Shown: positions 1 through 11,323, numbered from the stretch's first letter. The stretch is 44,204 nt of DNA from Limnohabitans sp. Rim8 (GCA_945901045.1 CAMDKK010000031.1:1-44204); one strand, 5' to 3'. Numbers and translations: made by a program. Notes: a model not told the origin generated them from the letters alone.

Positions 1-507
1 AATGCCCCTGATACTTTCAATGTCATCATTGAAATTCCGATGAACGCTGACCCGGTCAAATACGAGGTGGACAAAGAAACGGGGGCCATTTTTGTAGACC
101 GTTTCATGGGAACCGCCATGCATTACCCCACCAACTACGGTTATGTGCCGCAAACCATTGCGGGGGATGGTGACCCGGTAGATGTTTTGGTCATCACGCC
201 CTTTCCCTTGATTCCGGGTGTTGTGGTCAAGTGCCGCCCGATTGGTATCTTGCTGATGGAAGACGAGGGAGGGCAAGATGGCAAGGTTTTGGCCGTACCT
301 ATCGACAAGATTTTGCCCATCTACACCCATTGGCAAAAACCGGAAGACATGAATAAATTGCGCTTGAGTCAGATTGCCCATTTCTTTGAGCATTACAAAG
401 ATTTGGAAGATGGCAAATGGGTCAAGATCAAGGGATGGGCAGGCCCAGACGCGGCCCGCAAAGAAATCACTGACGGTATTGCCGCATACCATTCGTCAAA
501 GGCGTGA
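1..507 (+). CDS. ppa: Inorganic pyrophosphatase, 5' end cut by window edge
   Basis: Soluble family I inorganic pyrophosphatase, which hydrolyses pyrophosphate to two phosphates in the cytoplasm and pulls biosynthetic reactions forward. The reading frame is open from base 1 ([13 protein letters not shown] before the first visible Met at base 40), so the true start lies upstream and only a short N-terminal piece is missing. Visible family signatures are the conserved substrate stretch [15 protein letters not shown], the Mg-binding run DGDPVDVLV, the KVLAVP segment, and the helix [10 protein letters not shown]. It ends at a TGA inside the first copy of a 24-bp tandem duplication and converges on the minus-strand FemAB-like gene. 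Identification is secure. Confidence 0.97.
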   Translation, partial: NAPDTFNVIIEIPMNADPVKYEVDKETGAIFVDRFMGTAMHYPTNYGYVPQTIAGDGDPVDVLVITPFPLIPGVVVKCRPIGILLMEDEGGQDGKVLAVPIDKILPIYTHWQKPEDMNKLRLSQIAHFFEHYKDLEDGKWVKIKGWAGPDAARKEITDGIAAYHSSKA

Positions 508-548
508 GTTAAGCTTGGCGCAATGGCGTGAGTTAAGCTTGGCGCAAT
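501..548. repeat. Perfect 24-bp tandem duplication between convergent gene ends
   Basis: Bases 501-524 are repeated exactly at 525-548, and a third partial copy (GGCGTG) follows. The unit carries the ppa stop codon on the plus strand and the stop codon of the FemAB-like gene on the minus strand, so each copy contains both stops. Because the unit is 24 bp, neither protein is altered: ppa stops in copy one and the minus-strand gene stops in copy two. A single-copy ancestor would have had the two stops one base apart. Confidence 0.95.
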
Positions 549-1730
549 GGCGTGCGCAGGTTTAAGTCTTGCAGGTAGGCTTCCACGCCTTGGCCTTCTT
601 GTGCCAGAAAACGCGCTACCGCCTCTGAAAATCCGGGGTGTGCCAACCAGTGCGCGCTGCTCGTTTGAACGGGCAGCAGTGCACGGGCCATTTTGTGCTC
701 ACCTTGTGCGCCTCCTTCGAACCGAATAAATCCATGGGCAATGCACCATTCAATTGGCTGGTAGTAACAGGCTTCAAAGTGCAGACAGTCAACGCGTTCC
801 AAGGCCCCCCAATACCGACCGTATGCGATTCCCCCTGCGTCAGAGGTTGATTTGGATGTTTCCAGCCCCAAAAGACTGCAAGCTATTGGATGGTCTTCAC
901 GCAGTGCAATAAATAGAAGCCAATTGCCAGGCATATCTGACTGCATCAAATTAAAAAATTCTCGGCTCAGGTAAGGCTTGTTGCCGTGCTCTAAGTAGGT
1001 TCGTTCATAGCATTTGTAAAAGAATTCCCAATCTGAGCTTTTAATTTCAGTCCCGCGCAGCACCCGAAAATGCACGCCTGCGTCCTTAACTTTGCGACGT
1101 TCTTGTTTTATTTTTTTTCTCTTTTCTTGGCTGAGACGGCTTAAAAAGTCATCAAAGTCAAAGTAATTGCTGTTGTGCCAGTGAAATTGAACGGTATGGC
1201 GCAGCATCATGCCGGCCTCCATGCAGGCTTGAAGATCATCATCTTCGTCCCCAAACAGCAAATGCACTGACGACAAACCATGCTTTTGGGCGAATTCGAT
1301 TACAGCCTTAGCTAAGGCGTGGCGTGCATGGGCATCCACAGCCAATAAACGACTGCCAGGTACCGGTGTGAAGGGCACGGCAATGACGGCTTTGGGGTAA
1401 TAGCTCAATCCATGGCGTTGATAGGCCTCGGCCCAAGCCCAGTCAAAAACGTACTCCCCATAGGAGTTGCCTTTCAGATACAGGGGACAAACGGCGCAAA
1501 GGCGCTGCCCACTGGGCGTTTCCTGCCAAACAGCGATGATTTGAAGCCGCCAACCGGTTTGGGGGCTGGCGGCCTGACTTTCTTGCATGGCCCGCAGATA
1601 AGCGTGCTGCATGAAGGGGGTGGGTTTTTTTTGCAATGCAAGCAGTTCGTTCCATGCGTGTTCATTGATTTCATGCACGGAATCGTGCACCTGGATGACA
1701 TAATCGAAGAACTTGTTTTCCTGCACCTGT

Positions 1731-1741
<11 letters not shown>
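533..1741 (-). CDS. FemAB-like / GNAT-fold protein (COG3146, DUF482 family)
   Basis: About 400-residue protein of the FemAB-like family (PF04339, annotated variously as GNAT family N-acetyltransferase or peptidoglycan biosynthesis protein). Characteristic features are the N-terminal VHDSVHEINEHAWN segment, the central basic stretch RLSQEKRKKIKQERRK, the YLSREFF motif and the C-terminal FEGGAQGEHKMARALLPV block. Related FemAB-fold enzymes transfer aminoacyl or acyl groups, but the substrate of this subgroup is not established. The longest frame begins at TTG 1741, overlapping the start of divergent nadE by 11 bp. In-frame GTG codons at about residues 6 and 18 are alternatives, so the start is uncertain. 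No signal peptide is visible. Confidence 0.85.
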
Positions 1742-3771
<2,030 letters not shown>

Positions 3772-3781
<10 letters not shown>

Positions 3782-4410
3782 CCGCCCCTAACGCTGTAGT
3801 GCAGTCCGGCGGACTGCACCAATTGAGCCAACAGCCTCGGGGCTTGATTGTTTACACTGATCAACTCCATTTGCCAATTCCCCATAAACTGGTGAGTTAC
3901 AGCGCTTTGAAGGAACGTCAGCAAGCCATCGTAATACCCGTTGAGGTTGAGTAAGCCGACGGGTTTGTTGTGGTATCCCAGCTGGCGCCAGGTCCAGATT
4001 TCAAAAAACTCTTCAAATGTGCCAATGCCGCCGGGCATTGCCAAAAATGCATCTGCACGTTCGGCCATCATCTGTTTGCGCTCATGCATGGTGTCAACAA
4101 CGTGCAACTCGGTGCAGTCCTGATGGGCCCATTCGTTATCAACCAAAGCCTTGGGTATGATGCCCACGACACGGCCACCTGCAGCCAATGTGGCATCCGC
4201 CACAATGCCCATCAAACCACTGCGTCCTCCTCCATAAACCAGTTGGCCCCCATGGTGGCCAATCCAACGTCCGACTTGCCGTGCAGTTTCTACAAAGGCA
4301 GGGTCATCGCCCGGTTTGGCGCCGCAATACACACAAATAGAAAAAGCCGGGTCTGATGTCAAGCTTGGTAAGGACATAGCGAAATTAGGAAGTTCATCAT
4401 CAAGCGCCAT
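3772..4410 (-). CDS. LOG-family protein (TIGR00730, cytokinin riboside phosphoribohydrolase type)
   Basis: Rossmann-fold protein of the LOG ('lysine decarboxylase-like') family. Members hydrolyse nucleoside 5'-monophosphates such as N6-modified AMP, or AMP itself, to base plus ribose 5-phosphate; the bacterial substrate here is unknown. Diagnostic motifs are GGGRSGLMG (nucleotide phosphate site) and PGGIGTFEE (catalytic Arg/Glu region PGGxGTxxE). ATG 4410 lies one base after the RDD gene stop and gives 212 residues. The frame extends to a TTG at 4431, and a second ATG at 4377 would give a protein starting nearer the conserved SICVYCG. It is the last gene of the sigma-factor operon. Confidence 0.88.
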
Positions 4411-4411
4411 G

Positions 4412-4957
4412 CTAACGGGGATGGGTGACAACTGTACGTTCGTCCTTTATCAAGTAGGTTCGCGCCCATGCATCGTGCCAAAACTGACCATGGATTTGGA
4501 AGCGGCTCAGCATGGCCCAGAGAGCAATCCAGCCCACCATTAGAATCAAAATTGTCATTGCCGGAATATCAAATGCATTGGCCATGGCAATCGGAGGTAA
4601 GAACCAAACCCAACTCAAAAAATAACGTATCAGCGCTTGAATTTGAGACAAGGCTCGACCTTGCTGATTGACAACCCGGATGTGCCAGGTTTTCATTGCC
4701 AATGTTTGGCCTTTTGACCAAAACCAGCAGAAATAGATGCCTAACACCAAGAAAATAAAGGCCTGCAAACCATGCCGATTGTCCAATGCATTTCGGGTTT
4801 GGCTGAGTGTACCAAAGAGGTAGCCCGTGATGAATATCACGCCGAATAAGAGCATGCCTTCGTAAAGCCAGCAAGCCATTCTTCGTGATAAGGAGGGGGC
4901 TTCAAGGGTCTGAAGTGTGGTGTCAGTATCACCAACATCGCCAACATCATTTGTCAC
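4412..4957 (-). CDS. RDD family membrane protein
   Basis: 181-residue integral membrane protein. Three hydrophobic spans are visible: about 32-50 (EGMLLFGVIFITGYLFGTL), about 66-82 (FIFLVLGIYFCWFW) and a longer pair around 105-145. RDD-family hallmarks are the Arg-containing N-terminal RRMACWLYE, the GQTLAMKTWHIRVV block between spans, and the final FWHDAWARTYLI. The biochemical role of RDD proteins is mostly unknown; a few halophile members have been reported as Na+/H+ antiporters. The start is GTG at 4957, overlapping the end of the DUF3106 gene by 11 bp, and the next gene begins one base after its stop, so translation is likely coupled on both sides. Confidence 0.88.
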   Translation of the reverse strand: MTNDVGDVGDTDTTLQTLEAPSLSRRMACWLYEGMLLFGVIFITGYLFGTLSQTRNALDNRHGLQAFIFLVLGIYFCWFWSKGQTLAMKTWHIRVVNQQGRALSQIQALIRYFLSWVWFLPPIAMANAFDIPAMTILILMVGWIALWAMLSRFQIHGQFWHDAWARTYLIKDERTVVTHPR

Positions 4958-5642
4958 GCTGCAGGCACGTCCACTTTGGATTGCAAGGTTTATTGGTCGG
5001 CAATAAAGTTTTCTGATCCAAGTCTTTGACGCCTGGTGTTTTGCCTTTCAGGGGGGGCTGCCCAGTGGGGGAGTGGACATGAGAAAGCTTGTCAGAAGAG
5101 GCTGGTCTTTTCGCAGGTGCTGCGCCCCAAACCGGAGGTGGCTGGGAATCACTCAATTTCTTTTTTTCTTCATCAGACAAGGCTTGATAAGCATCCCACT
5201 GCGCTTTCTTTTCGGTCAATGGGAGCTTGTTTGTTTCACCAAAATTCAAGCGAGCTTGCATGCGTTGTTGAGGTGTCAGCGTTGCCCACTCTGCCATTCG
5301 ACTGTGCAAGACGATTTGTTCACTCTCCGGCAAAGCGGCAAAGTTTTTTGAAATAGCCAGCCATTTTTTTTTCTGCGGTTCACTCAAAGAAGACCATAAG
5401 GCTGACAATGGCGCGAGTGCGCTTTGTTGGCTCTCCGTTAACTCAAGCCATGGGACTTTTTTGACTTCTGCAGGCTTTTTGCTTGCACTGTTGTTTGGCG
5501 TAACTATTGCCGGATCAGGGGCGATACGGGCACCAGAATTCCCAATCTGGGGAACTTGCGCCATTGCGCAAGCGCATAAAAAGCAGCCCGCTGTGAGGCC
5601 AACGAATTTACTGCGGATTGTTTGTGTAAAAACATCAGACAC
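4947..5642 (-). CDS. DUF3106 exported protein
   Basis: 231-residue protein with an N-terminal export signal: basic residue R10-K12, hydrophobic core FVGLTAGCFLCACAMA, then a probable cleavage near AMAQ. The mature part is proline-rich, then helical with three repeated Trp/Gln motifs (LWSSLSEPQKKKW, EWATLTPQQRMQA and AYQALSDEEKKKL). These resemble in a general way the LTxxQ repeats of Spy/CpxP-type periplasmic proteins; that likeness is my observation, not an established homology. The tail is basic and ends in a CNPKWTCLQ segment with two Cys. GTG start one base after the DUF3619 stop. Function unknown. Confidence 0.85.
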   Translation of the reverse strand: MSDVFTQTIRSKFVGLTAGCFLCACAMAQVPQIGNSGARIAPDPAIVTPNNSASKKPAEVKKVPWLELTESQQSALAPLSALWSSLSEPQKKKWLAISKNFAALPESEQIVLHSRMAEWATLTPQQRMQARLNFGETNKLPLTEKKAQWDAYQALSDEEKKKLSDSQPPPVWGAAPAKRPASSDKLSHVHSPTGQPPLKGKTPGVKDLDQKTLLPTNKPCNPKWTCLQRDK

Positions 5643-5643
5643 T

Positions 5644-6090
5644 TCAGTGCTTCTCCGAAGCTTCGGTTTGGTTGACTTTTAAGAATTGTAAAAAACCAGG
5701 ATCGGTGTAGGCCAAAGGGGGAAGTTCGTCCAGCAACAGGGCTGAATCAATTTCTGCAATTTCAGTGGTATTGCTTTCAGATTGGATGATCTGTATAGAA
5801 ATTAAACCAATAATTAGCGCTACGAAGGGTAAAAATGAACCCAAGCGGTTCCAGAGGCTACCGCCTTCTGCGCCCCAAGTTAAAGTTGCTTGACCTGCTG
5901 ACAGAGACAGGTCTACAGCGGGCGCGATCGACAACTCGGACTTTCGAGCAGCCAAGGCTTGCATTCGAGCTGCCCTTAAGCGCTCGGTCACGTTGTAAGA
6001 CAGTGGGGGCGAGTCATTGTCTAGTCTTAGAGCAATGGCTCGACCCAAATCATCTGTGTTTTTTTCAACGGTTGAAAATTGATTCATCAT
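5644..6090 (-). CDS. DUF3619 single-span membrane protein, possible anti-sigma factor
   Basis: 148-residue protein recognised as DUF3619 by its N-terminal segment DDLGRAIALRLD, the ERLRAARMQALAARK helix and its position after a sigma-factor gene. Topology: a cytoplasmic N-terminal region of about 85 residues, one membrane span (about 89-108, FLPFVALIIGLISIQII), and a short acidic outer tail rich in D and E (EIAEIDSALLLDELPPL). That layout, plus an ATGATGA overlap with the sigma gene, is what one expects of a membrane anti-sigma factor. The role is inferred and no anti-sigma domain signature (such as ZAS His/Cys) is present. Confidence 0.85.
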   Translation of the reverse strand: MMNQFSTVEKNTDDLGRAIALRLDNDSPPLSYNVTERLRAARMQALAARKSELSIAPAVDLSLSAGQATLTWGAEGGSLWNRLGSFLPFVALIIGLISIQIIQSESNTTEIAEIDSALLLDELPPLAYTDPGFLQFLKVNQTEASEKH

Positions 6091-6653
6091 GGTTGTATTC
6101 CCTTCGCTTTGAGCGATCGGCTCAAGGCATGAACAGCCCGTGAGCAGTGTGTTTTGACACTGCCTTCAGAGCAGCCCATCGCGGCTGCAGTTTCTGACAC
6201 GTCCATCTCCTCCCAATAACGCAGCAGGAAGGCTTCTCGTTGACGTGCGGGCAATTCTTGGATGCCAGCTTCAATTTGCTGGAATATTTGCTTGCGTCGG
6301 ATGTGATCTTCTGCACTTTCGCCCATTTCAGCGTCTGAGCTGCCCTGAAAGGTTTCGAGCAGATCGAATTCTTCGGAATCACCGTCGGCGCCAAAGTCAC
6401 TCAGATTAGAAAACAGGGCTTGACGGGTTTTGCGACGACGGAACCAGTCGAGCATGGTGTTTGACAAGATGCGCTGAAAAAGCAGAGGCAACTCCGCAGG
6501 TGGTTTATCGCCGTAATGGGTTGCAAGTTTGATCATGCTGTCTTGCATGATGTCCAGCGCAGCTTCTTCATCTCTTACATGGTAGAGCGTGCGCTTGAAA
6601 GCGCGCTTTTCCACGTTTTTGAGAAAATCTGAAAGTTCTTTTTCTGTAGCCAA
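6087..6653 (-). CDS. ECF-type RNA polymerase sigma factor
   Basis: 188-residue sigma-70 family protein of the extracytoplasmic-function type. Region 2 covers about residues 10-78 (DEEAALDIMQDSMIKL, then FQRILSNTMLDWFRRRK). A variable acidic linker follows (about 80-125), then region 4 at about 130-182 with the helix-turn-helix LPARQREAFLLRYWEEMDVSETAAAMGCSEGSVKTH region. Family members begin MATEKEL, matched here by TTG 6653. An in-frame TAA lies 18 codons upstream with no ATG or GTG between, so TTG is the likely start. The ribosome site is weak. It heads the operon sigma-DUF3619-DUF3106-RDD-LOG and is divergent from ilvB. The signal it answers is unknown. Confidence 0.92.
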   Translation of the reverse strand: MATEKELSDFLKNVEKRAFKRTLYHVRDEEAALDIMQDSMIKLATHYGDKPPAELPLLFQRILSNTMLDWFRRRKTRQALFSNLSDFGADGDSEEFDLLETFQGSSDAEMGESAEDHIRRKQIFQQIEAGIQELPARQREAFLLRYWEEMDVSETAAAMGCSEGSVKTHCSRAVHALSRSLKAKGIQP

Positions 6654-6922
6654 CTGCCTGCCGCACCCGGGTTGAAGGGTGACATCTCCTGTATTTGAAC
6701 CAGATTATCGCATTCCTCTTCCGTAAATTATCTCTGGTATCGATGGGTGACAAGTCGGTGCGATAATAATGGGTTGCAATTGAAAAAAAGCAAACGGGTC
6801 ACCGTCCAGTGCTGTTACATGTGGCGCTCATGTCTGTGGTCCAAAGTCCCAATGCGGCTTCAAAAGAGTCCTGCAAAGGGGCACCCAAGGTTTTTCGTTA
6901 GAGAAATTCACAAAGGTTGAAT
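6654..6922. promoter_or_regulatory. Divergent control region between sigma-factor operon and ilvB
   Basis: The 269 bp must hold promoters for both directions. On the plus strand there is an extended -10-like TGCGATAAT around 6768-6776 with no good -35. On the minus strand two further GATAAT elements occur near 6702-6708 and 6730-6735. A short inverted repeat ACATG/CATGT lies at 6817-6832. A purine-rich AAAGG at 6912-6916 is the ilvB ribosome site. I see no Leu/Val/Ile-rich leader peptide here, unlike upstream of leuA. Confidence 0.4.
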
Positions 6923-8698
6923 ATGGAAACTTCTAAAGCCGAATCGGCATCGATATCTGCCACTGCAGGTCAATCTGTACCAGAGCTTCGTGGCGCAGAA
7001 ATTTTGGTCAAAGCATTGCAAGCCGAGAACGTCAAGTTCATTTGGGGTTACCCAGGCGGGGCCGTATTGCACATCTATGACGCACTGTTTAAACAAGAAA
7101 CCATGCAGCATGTTTTGGTTCGGCACGAACAAGCTGCGGTTCATGCAGCCGATGGTTTTGCCCGGGCAACTGGCGAGGTGGGCGTCGCACTGGTGACTTC
7201 TGGGCCTGGCCTGACCAATGCGGTGACCGGGATCGCAACCGCTTACATGGACAGTATTCCCATGGTGATCATCAGTGGTCAAGTGCCTACAGCTGCCATT
7301 GGACTTGACGCTTTCCAGGAGTGCGACACCGTGGGCATTACGCGCCCGATCGTCAAACACAATTTTTTGGTCAAAGACGCACGTGACATGGCTGAGGTCA
7401 TGAAAAAGGCATTCCATATTGCTCGAAGTGGTCGTCCCGGCCCCGTGGTGGTGGACGTCCCGAAAGATGTGTCTTTCAATAAAACACCTTTTCCCGGTTA
7501 CCCTGAAACGGTACACATGCGTTCTTATAACCCTGTGCGCAAAGGACACAGCGGTCAAATTCGCAAAGCCTTGCAATTGCTCTTGACAGCTAAACGTCCC
7601 TACATTTATACCGGTGGCGGCGTACTGCTGGGCAATGCCTCACATGAGTTACGGACCTTGGTGGATATGTTGGGTTTCCCTTGCACCAACACCTTGATGG
7701 GATTGGGGGCTTATCCTGCAACCGACCCCAAATTTTTGGGGATGCTGGGCATGCATGGCACCTTGGAAGCCAATAATGCGATGCAAAACTGCGACGTACT
7801 TTTGGCAGTTGGTGCACGGTTTGATGATCGCGTGATTGGAAACCCCAAGCATTTTGCCCAAGTTGAGCGCAAAATTATTCACGTTGACATCGATCCCTCC
7901 AGCATTTCCAAACGGGTTAAGGTGGATGTCCCCATCGTCGGTGATGTCAAAGACGTGCTGCAGGAATTGATTGCCATGCTCAAGGAGTCCTCAGCCAAAC
8001 CGGATCAGCAGAACTTGAGTTCATGGTGGTCGATGATCGAAAGTTGGCGTGCACGCGATTGCATGAAATATGACAACACCAACACAGATGTGATCAAACC
8101 CCAGCGCGTAATTGAAACACTATGGGAATTGACCAAAGATGCTGATGCGTACATTACTTCTGATGTCGGCCAGCACCAAATGTGGGCTGCTCAGTACTAT
8201 AAGTTCAATGAGCCTCGGCGATGGATCAATTCAGGCGGCTTAGGGACCATGGGGGTGGGCATCCCCTATGCCATGGGCATCAAACTGGCCAAACCAGACA
8301 GCGAAGTGTTTTGTGTCACGGGCGAAGGTTCTGTGCAGATGTGCATCCAAGAATTGTCGACTTGCTTGCAATACAACACGCCAATCAAAATTTTGGCATT
8401 GAACAACCGATACCTTGGCATGGTGCGGCAGTGGCAAGAGATTGAGTACTCAGGCCGCTACAGCCACAGTTACATGGACGCCTTACCCGACTTTGTCAAA
8501 TTGGCCGAAGCCTATGGTCATGTTGGAATCTTGGTGGAGCGCCCGGAAGATGTAGAGCCGGCTTTGCGAGAAGCTCGGAGACTGAAGGATCGGACTGTTT
8601 TTTTGGATATCCGGACCGATCCCGCAGAAAATGTATTCCCGATGGTCCGCGCCGGCAAAGGCATCACCGAGATGATCATGGGTGCTGAAGACCTTTGA
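6923..8698 (+). CDS. ilvB: Acetolactate synthase, large (catalytic) subunit
   Basis: Thiamine-diphosphate enzyme for the first common step of valine, leucine and isoleucine synthesis; it condenses pyruvate with a second pyruvate or with 2-oxobutyrate. The catalytic glutamate is E69 in VRHEQAAVHAADG. The ThDP/Mg motif is GEGSVQM with the distal NN at ALNNRYLGMVRQWQ, and the FAD-binding middle domain is present. The ATG at 6923 has AAAGG upstream; a TTG six bases earlier is less likely. At 591 residues it is full length, with a non-conserved N-terminal extension of about 20 residues. It is followed by the regulatory subunit ilvH and by ilvC in one operon. The symbol ilvI would be equally acceptable. 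Confidence 0.96.
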   Translation: METSKAESASISATAGQSVPELRGAEILVKALQAENVKFIWGYPGGAVLHIYDALFKQETMQHVLVRHEQAAVHAADGFARATGEVGVALVTSGPGLTNAVTGIATAYMDSIPMVIISGQVPTAAIGLDAFQECDTVGITRPIVKHNFLVKDARDMAEVMKKAFHIARSGRPGPVVVDVPKDVSFNKTPFPGYPETVHMRSYNPVRKGHSGQIRKALQLLLTAKRPYIYTGGGVLLGNASHELRTLVDMLGFPCTNTLMGLGAYPATDPKFLGMLGMHGTLEANNAMQNCDVLLAVGARFDDRVIGNPKHFAQVERKIIHVDIDPSSISKRVKVDVPIVGDVKDVLQELIAMLKESSAKPDQQNLSSWWSMIESWRARDCMKYDNTNTDVIKPQRVIETLWELTKDADAYITSDVGQHQMWAAQYYKFNEPRRWINSGGLGTMGVGIPYAMGIKLAKPDSEVFCVTGEGSVQMCIQELSTCLQYNTPIKILALNNRYLGMVRQWQEIEYSGRYSHSYMDALPDFVKLAEAYGHVGILVERPEDVEPALREARRLKDRTVFLDIRTDPAENVFPMVRAGKGITEMIMGAEDL

Positions 8699-8796
8699 GG
8701 TTTTTGGCCCTGACACTCTATTTTTGAAGATTCTATTGACCGCCAAGCTTGCACATTACCGTGTGCGGGGGAGGGCGGCGAAAAGAGGAATTGCAT
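8699..8796 (+). ncRNA. Candidate cis-regulatory RNA upstream of ilvH
   Basis: The 98-base gap between ilvB and ilvH can fold into a two-tier hairpin: outer stem CCGCC (8740-8744) with GGCGG (8774-8778), internal loop, and inner stem GCACA (8751-8755) with TGTGC (8762-8766). The ilvH ribosome site AAGAGGA follows at once. A conserved 'ilvH RNA motif' has been reported upstream of betaproteobacterial ilvH genes; position and lineage fit, but I have not matched its consensus. The ligand and mechanism of that motif are unknown. Confidence 0.5.
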
Positions 8797-9288
8797 ATGA
8801 AACATATCATCGCCGTCTTGCTCGAAAATGAACCAGGCGCCCTGTCCAGGGTAGTGGGACTTTTTTCTGCACGGGGCTACAACATTGAGTCTTTGACCGT
8901 CGCACCAACTGAAGACCCCAGTCTGTCGCGCATGACGATACAGACCACCGGATCAGACGATGTGATTGAGCAAATCACCAAGCATTTGAATCGTTTGATC
9001 GAAGTGGTCAAAGTGGTTGATTTGACCGAGGGTGCTTACACAGAGCGTGAGTTGATGTTGGTGAAAGTGCGTGCGGTTGGCAAAGAGCGCGAGGAGATGA
9101 AGCGGATGGCTGATATATTCCGTGGCCGCGTCATCGATGTCACTGACAAGAGCTACACCATTGAGCTGACGGGTGATTTGACCAAAAATGATGCCTTTTT
9201 GGAGGCTATCGATCGAAGTGCCATTCTTGAAACCGTGCGCACAGGTGCCTGCGGTATAGGTCGTGGCGAAAGAATTTTGCGTGTCTGA
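8797..9288 (+). CDS. ilvH: Acetolactate synthase, small (regulatory) subunit
   Basis: Regulatory subunit that binds valine through its ACT domain and confers feedback inhibition on the IlvB catalytic subunit. The 163-residue protein begins MKHIIAVLLENEPGALSRVVGLFSARGYNIESL, the canonical ACT signature, and the C-terminal domain ends with the AILETVRTGACGIGRGERIL block. ATG 8797 is preceded by AAGAGGA; the open frame runs back to a TTG at 8749 through the hairpin region but that extension is not family-like. It is separated from ilvB by the structured leader and from ilvC by 26 bp. Confidence 0.96.
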   Translation: MKHIIAVLLENEPGALSRVVGLFSARGYNIESLTVAPTEDPSLSRMTIQTTGSDDVIEQITKHLNRLIEVVKVVDLTEGAYTERELMLVKVRAVGKEREEMKRMADIFRGRVIDVTDKSYTIELTGDLTKNDAFLEAIDRSAILETVRTGACGIGRGERILRV

Positions 9289-9305
9289 ACTTTAAATTTT
9301 TGTAG

Positions 9306-10331
<1,026 letters not shown>

Positions 10332-10350
10332 CCATGGTGACGGATTGAAC

Positions 10351-10372
10351 AAAGGCCACCACGGTGGCCTTT
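10351..10372 (+). terminator. Probable terminator after ilvC
   Basis: AAAGGCCACC (10351-10360) pairs with GGTGGCCTTT (10363-10372) in a compact GC-rich hairpin; the closest pairs must open to give a usable loop. The following bases TGTTGTTG form only an interrupted T-tract, so efficiency may be moderate. Confidence 0.7.
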
Positions 10373-10376
10373 GTTG

Positions 10377-10405
10377 TTGATGCAAGCGGCTGAGAGTGGC
10401 ATAAA
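10377..10405 (+). promoter_or_regulatory. Possible promoter for pssA
   Basis: TTGATG (10377-10382) and CATAAA (10400-10405) are separated by 17 bases, between the ilvC hairpin and pssA. The match to the sigma-70 consensus is modest and there is no independent support. Confidence 0.25.
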
Positions 10406-10469
10406 CTCAATGGCCATGGTCTTTTCAGTCGGGGAAGTCCAAAACCTATCAACCCAACGAATGTGAGTT

Positions 10470-11288
10470 ATGCGAGAAGAAAATGAAAACGTTGAGGATT
10501 CAGGCGTAACGCCCTTACAGCGAAAGCCGCGCAAGGGCATCTACATATTGCCCAACATGGTTACGTTGGCGGCTTTGTTTGGCGGGTTTTATGCCATTGT
10601 GATGGCGATGAATGGCCGTTTTGATTTGGCCGCAGCAGGTGTTTTCTGTGCCATGGTTCTGGATGGTTTGGATGGTCGTGTGGCCCGCATGACCAACACG
10701 CAGAGTGCTTTTGGCGAGCAAATGGACTCCTTGTCGGACATGGTCTCCTTTGGTGCGGCACCGGCACTCATTGCTTATGAATGGGCATTGAAGGGACTGG
10801 GCCGTTGGGGCTGGATTGCCGCGTTTGTTTACTGCGCCTGTGCAGCGTTGCGTCTTGCGAGATTCAATGTCAATACGGCTGTGGTGGATAAACGCTTTTT
10901 CCAAGGCCTCCCTTCGCCAGCGGCGGCGGCTTTGGTGACCGGCTTTATTTGGACCATGACGGAACTTGATTACACGGGACCTTCTGTGGCATGGCCTATG
11001 CTGGTCATTGCCATGTTTGCTGGCTTGACGATGGTGACTAATGTTCCGTTTTATAGTTTTAAGGACGTCCATATGAAGAAAAGCGTGCCCTTTGCCGCGA
11101 TCGTATTGGTTGCATTGGGGATTGCCGTTGTCAATATCCATCCTCCTACTGTCTTGTTCGGATTGTTTGTTGCCTACGGATTGAGTGGGTATATCTTGTA
11201 CGCCGTACGCAAGGCCAAAGGCCAACCGACCAGCATGATCAGCACCTCCACCAAAGAGCCCGATGAACGCGGGCTGCACCAAGACTGA
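10470..11288 (+). CDS. pssA: CDP-diacylglycerol-serine O-phosphatidyltransferase
   Basis: Membrane enzyme that makes phosphatidylserine from CDP-diacylglycerol and L-serine, the precursor of phosphatidylethanolamine. The CDP-alcohol phosphatidyltransferase signature D-G-x2-A-R-x8-G-x3-D-x3-D is complete at about residues 67-92 (DGRVAR, then FGEQMDSLSD). Several membrane spans are visible, for example GWIAAFVYCACAAL and the C-terminal FAAIVLVALGIAVVN and TVLFGLFVAYGLSGYIL. The 272-residue length fits the Gram-positive/betaproteobacterial type rather than the E. coli soluble type. The ribosome site before ATG 10470 is weak. It sits between ilvC and leuA, an arrangement common in Burkholderiales. 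Confidence 0.93.
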   Translation: MREENENVEDSGVTPLQRKPRKGIYILPNMVTLAALFGGFYAIVMAMNGRFDLAAAGVFCAMVLDGLDGRVARMTNTQSAFGEQMDSLSDMVSFGAAPALIAYEWALKGLGRWGWIAAFVYCACAALRLARFNVNTAVVDKRFFQGLPSPAAAALVTGFIWTMTELDYTGPSVAWPMLVIAMFAGLTMVTNVPFYSFKDVHMKKSVPFAAIVLVALGIAVVNIHPPTVLFGLFVAYGLSGYILYAVRKAKGQPTSMISTSTKEPDERGLHQD

Positions 11289-11323
11289 TTCCCTCCTGTT
11301 GAATTTGTGATAAAGTATCTTGC

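Noticed and set aside
374-565. 63-codon frame across the ppa end and tandem repeat
   Set aside because: It is out of frame with ppa and its repeated SLAQWRE text merely reflects the 24-bp duplication.
6819-6920. 33-codon frame (MWRSCLWSKVPMRLQ...) ending two bases before the ilvB ATG, considered as an attenuator leader
   Set aside because: It has no run of Leu, Val or Ile codons, no ribosome site, and no terminator/antiterminator pair follows it.
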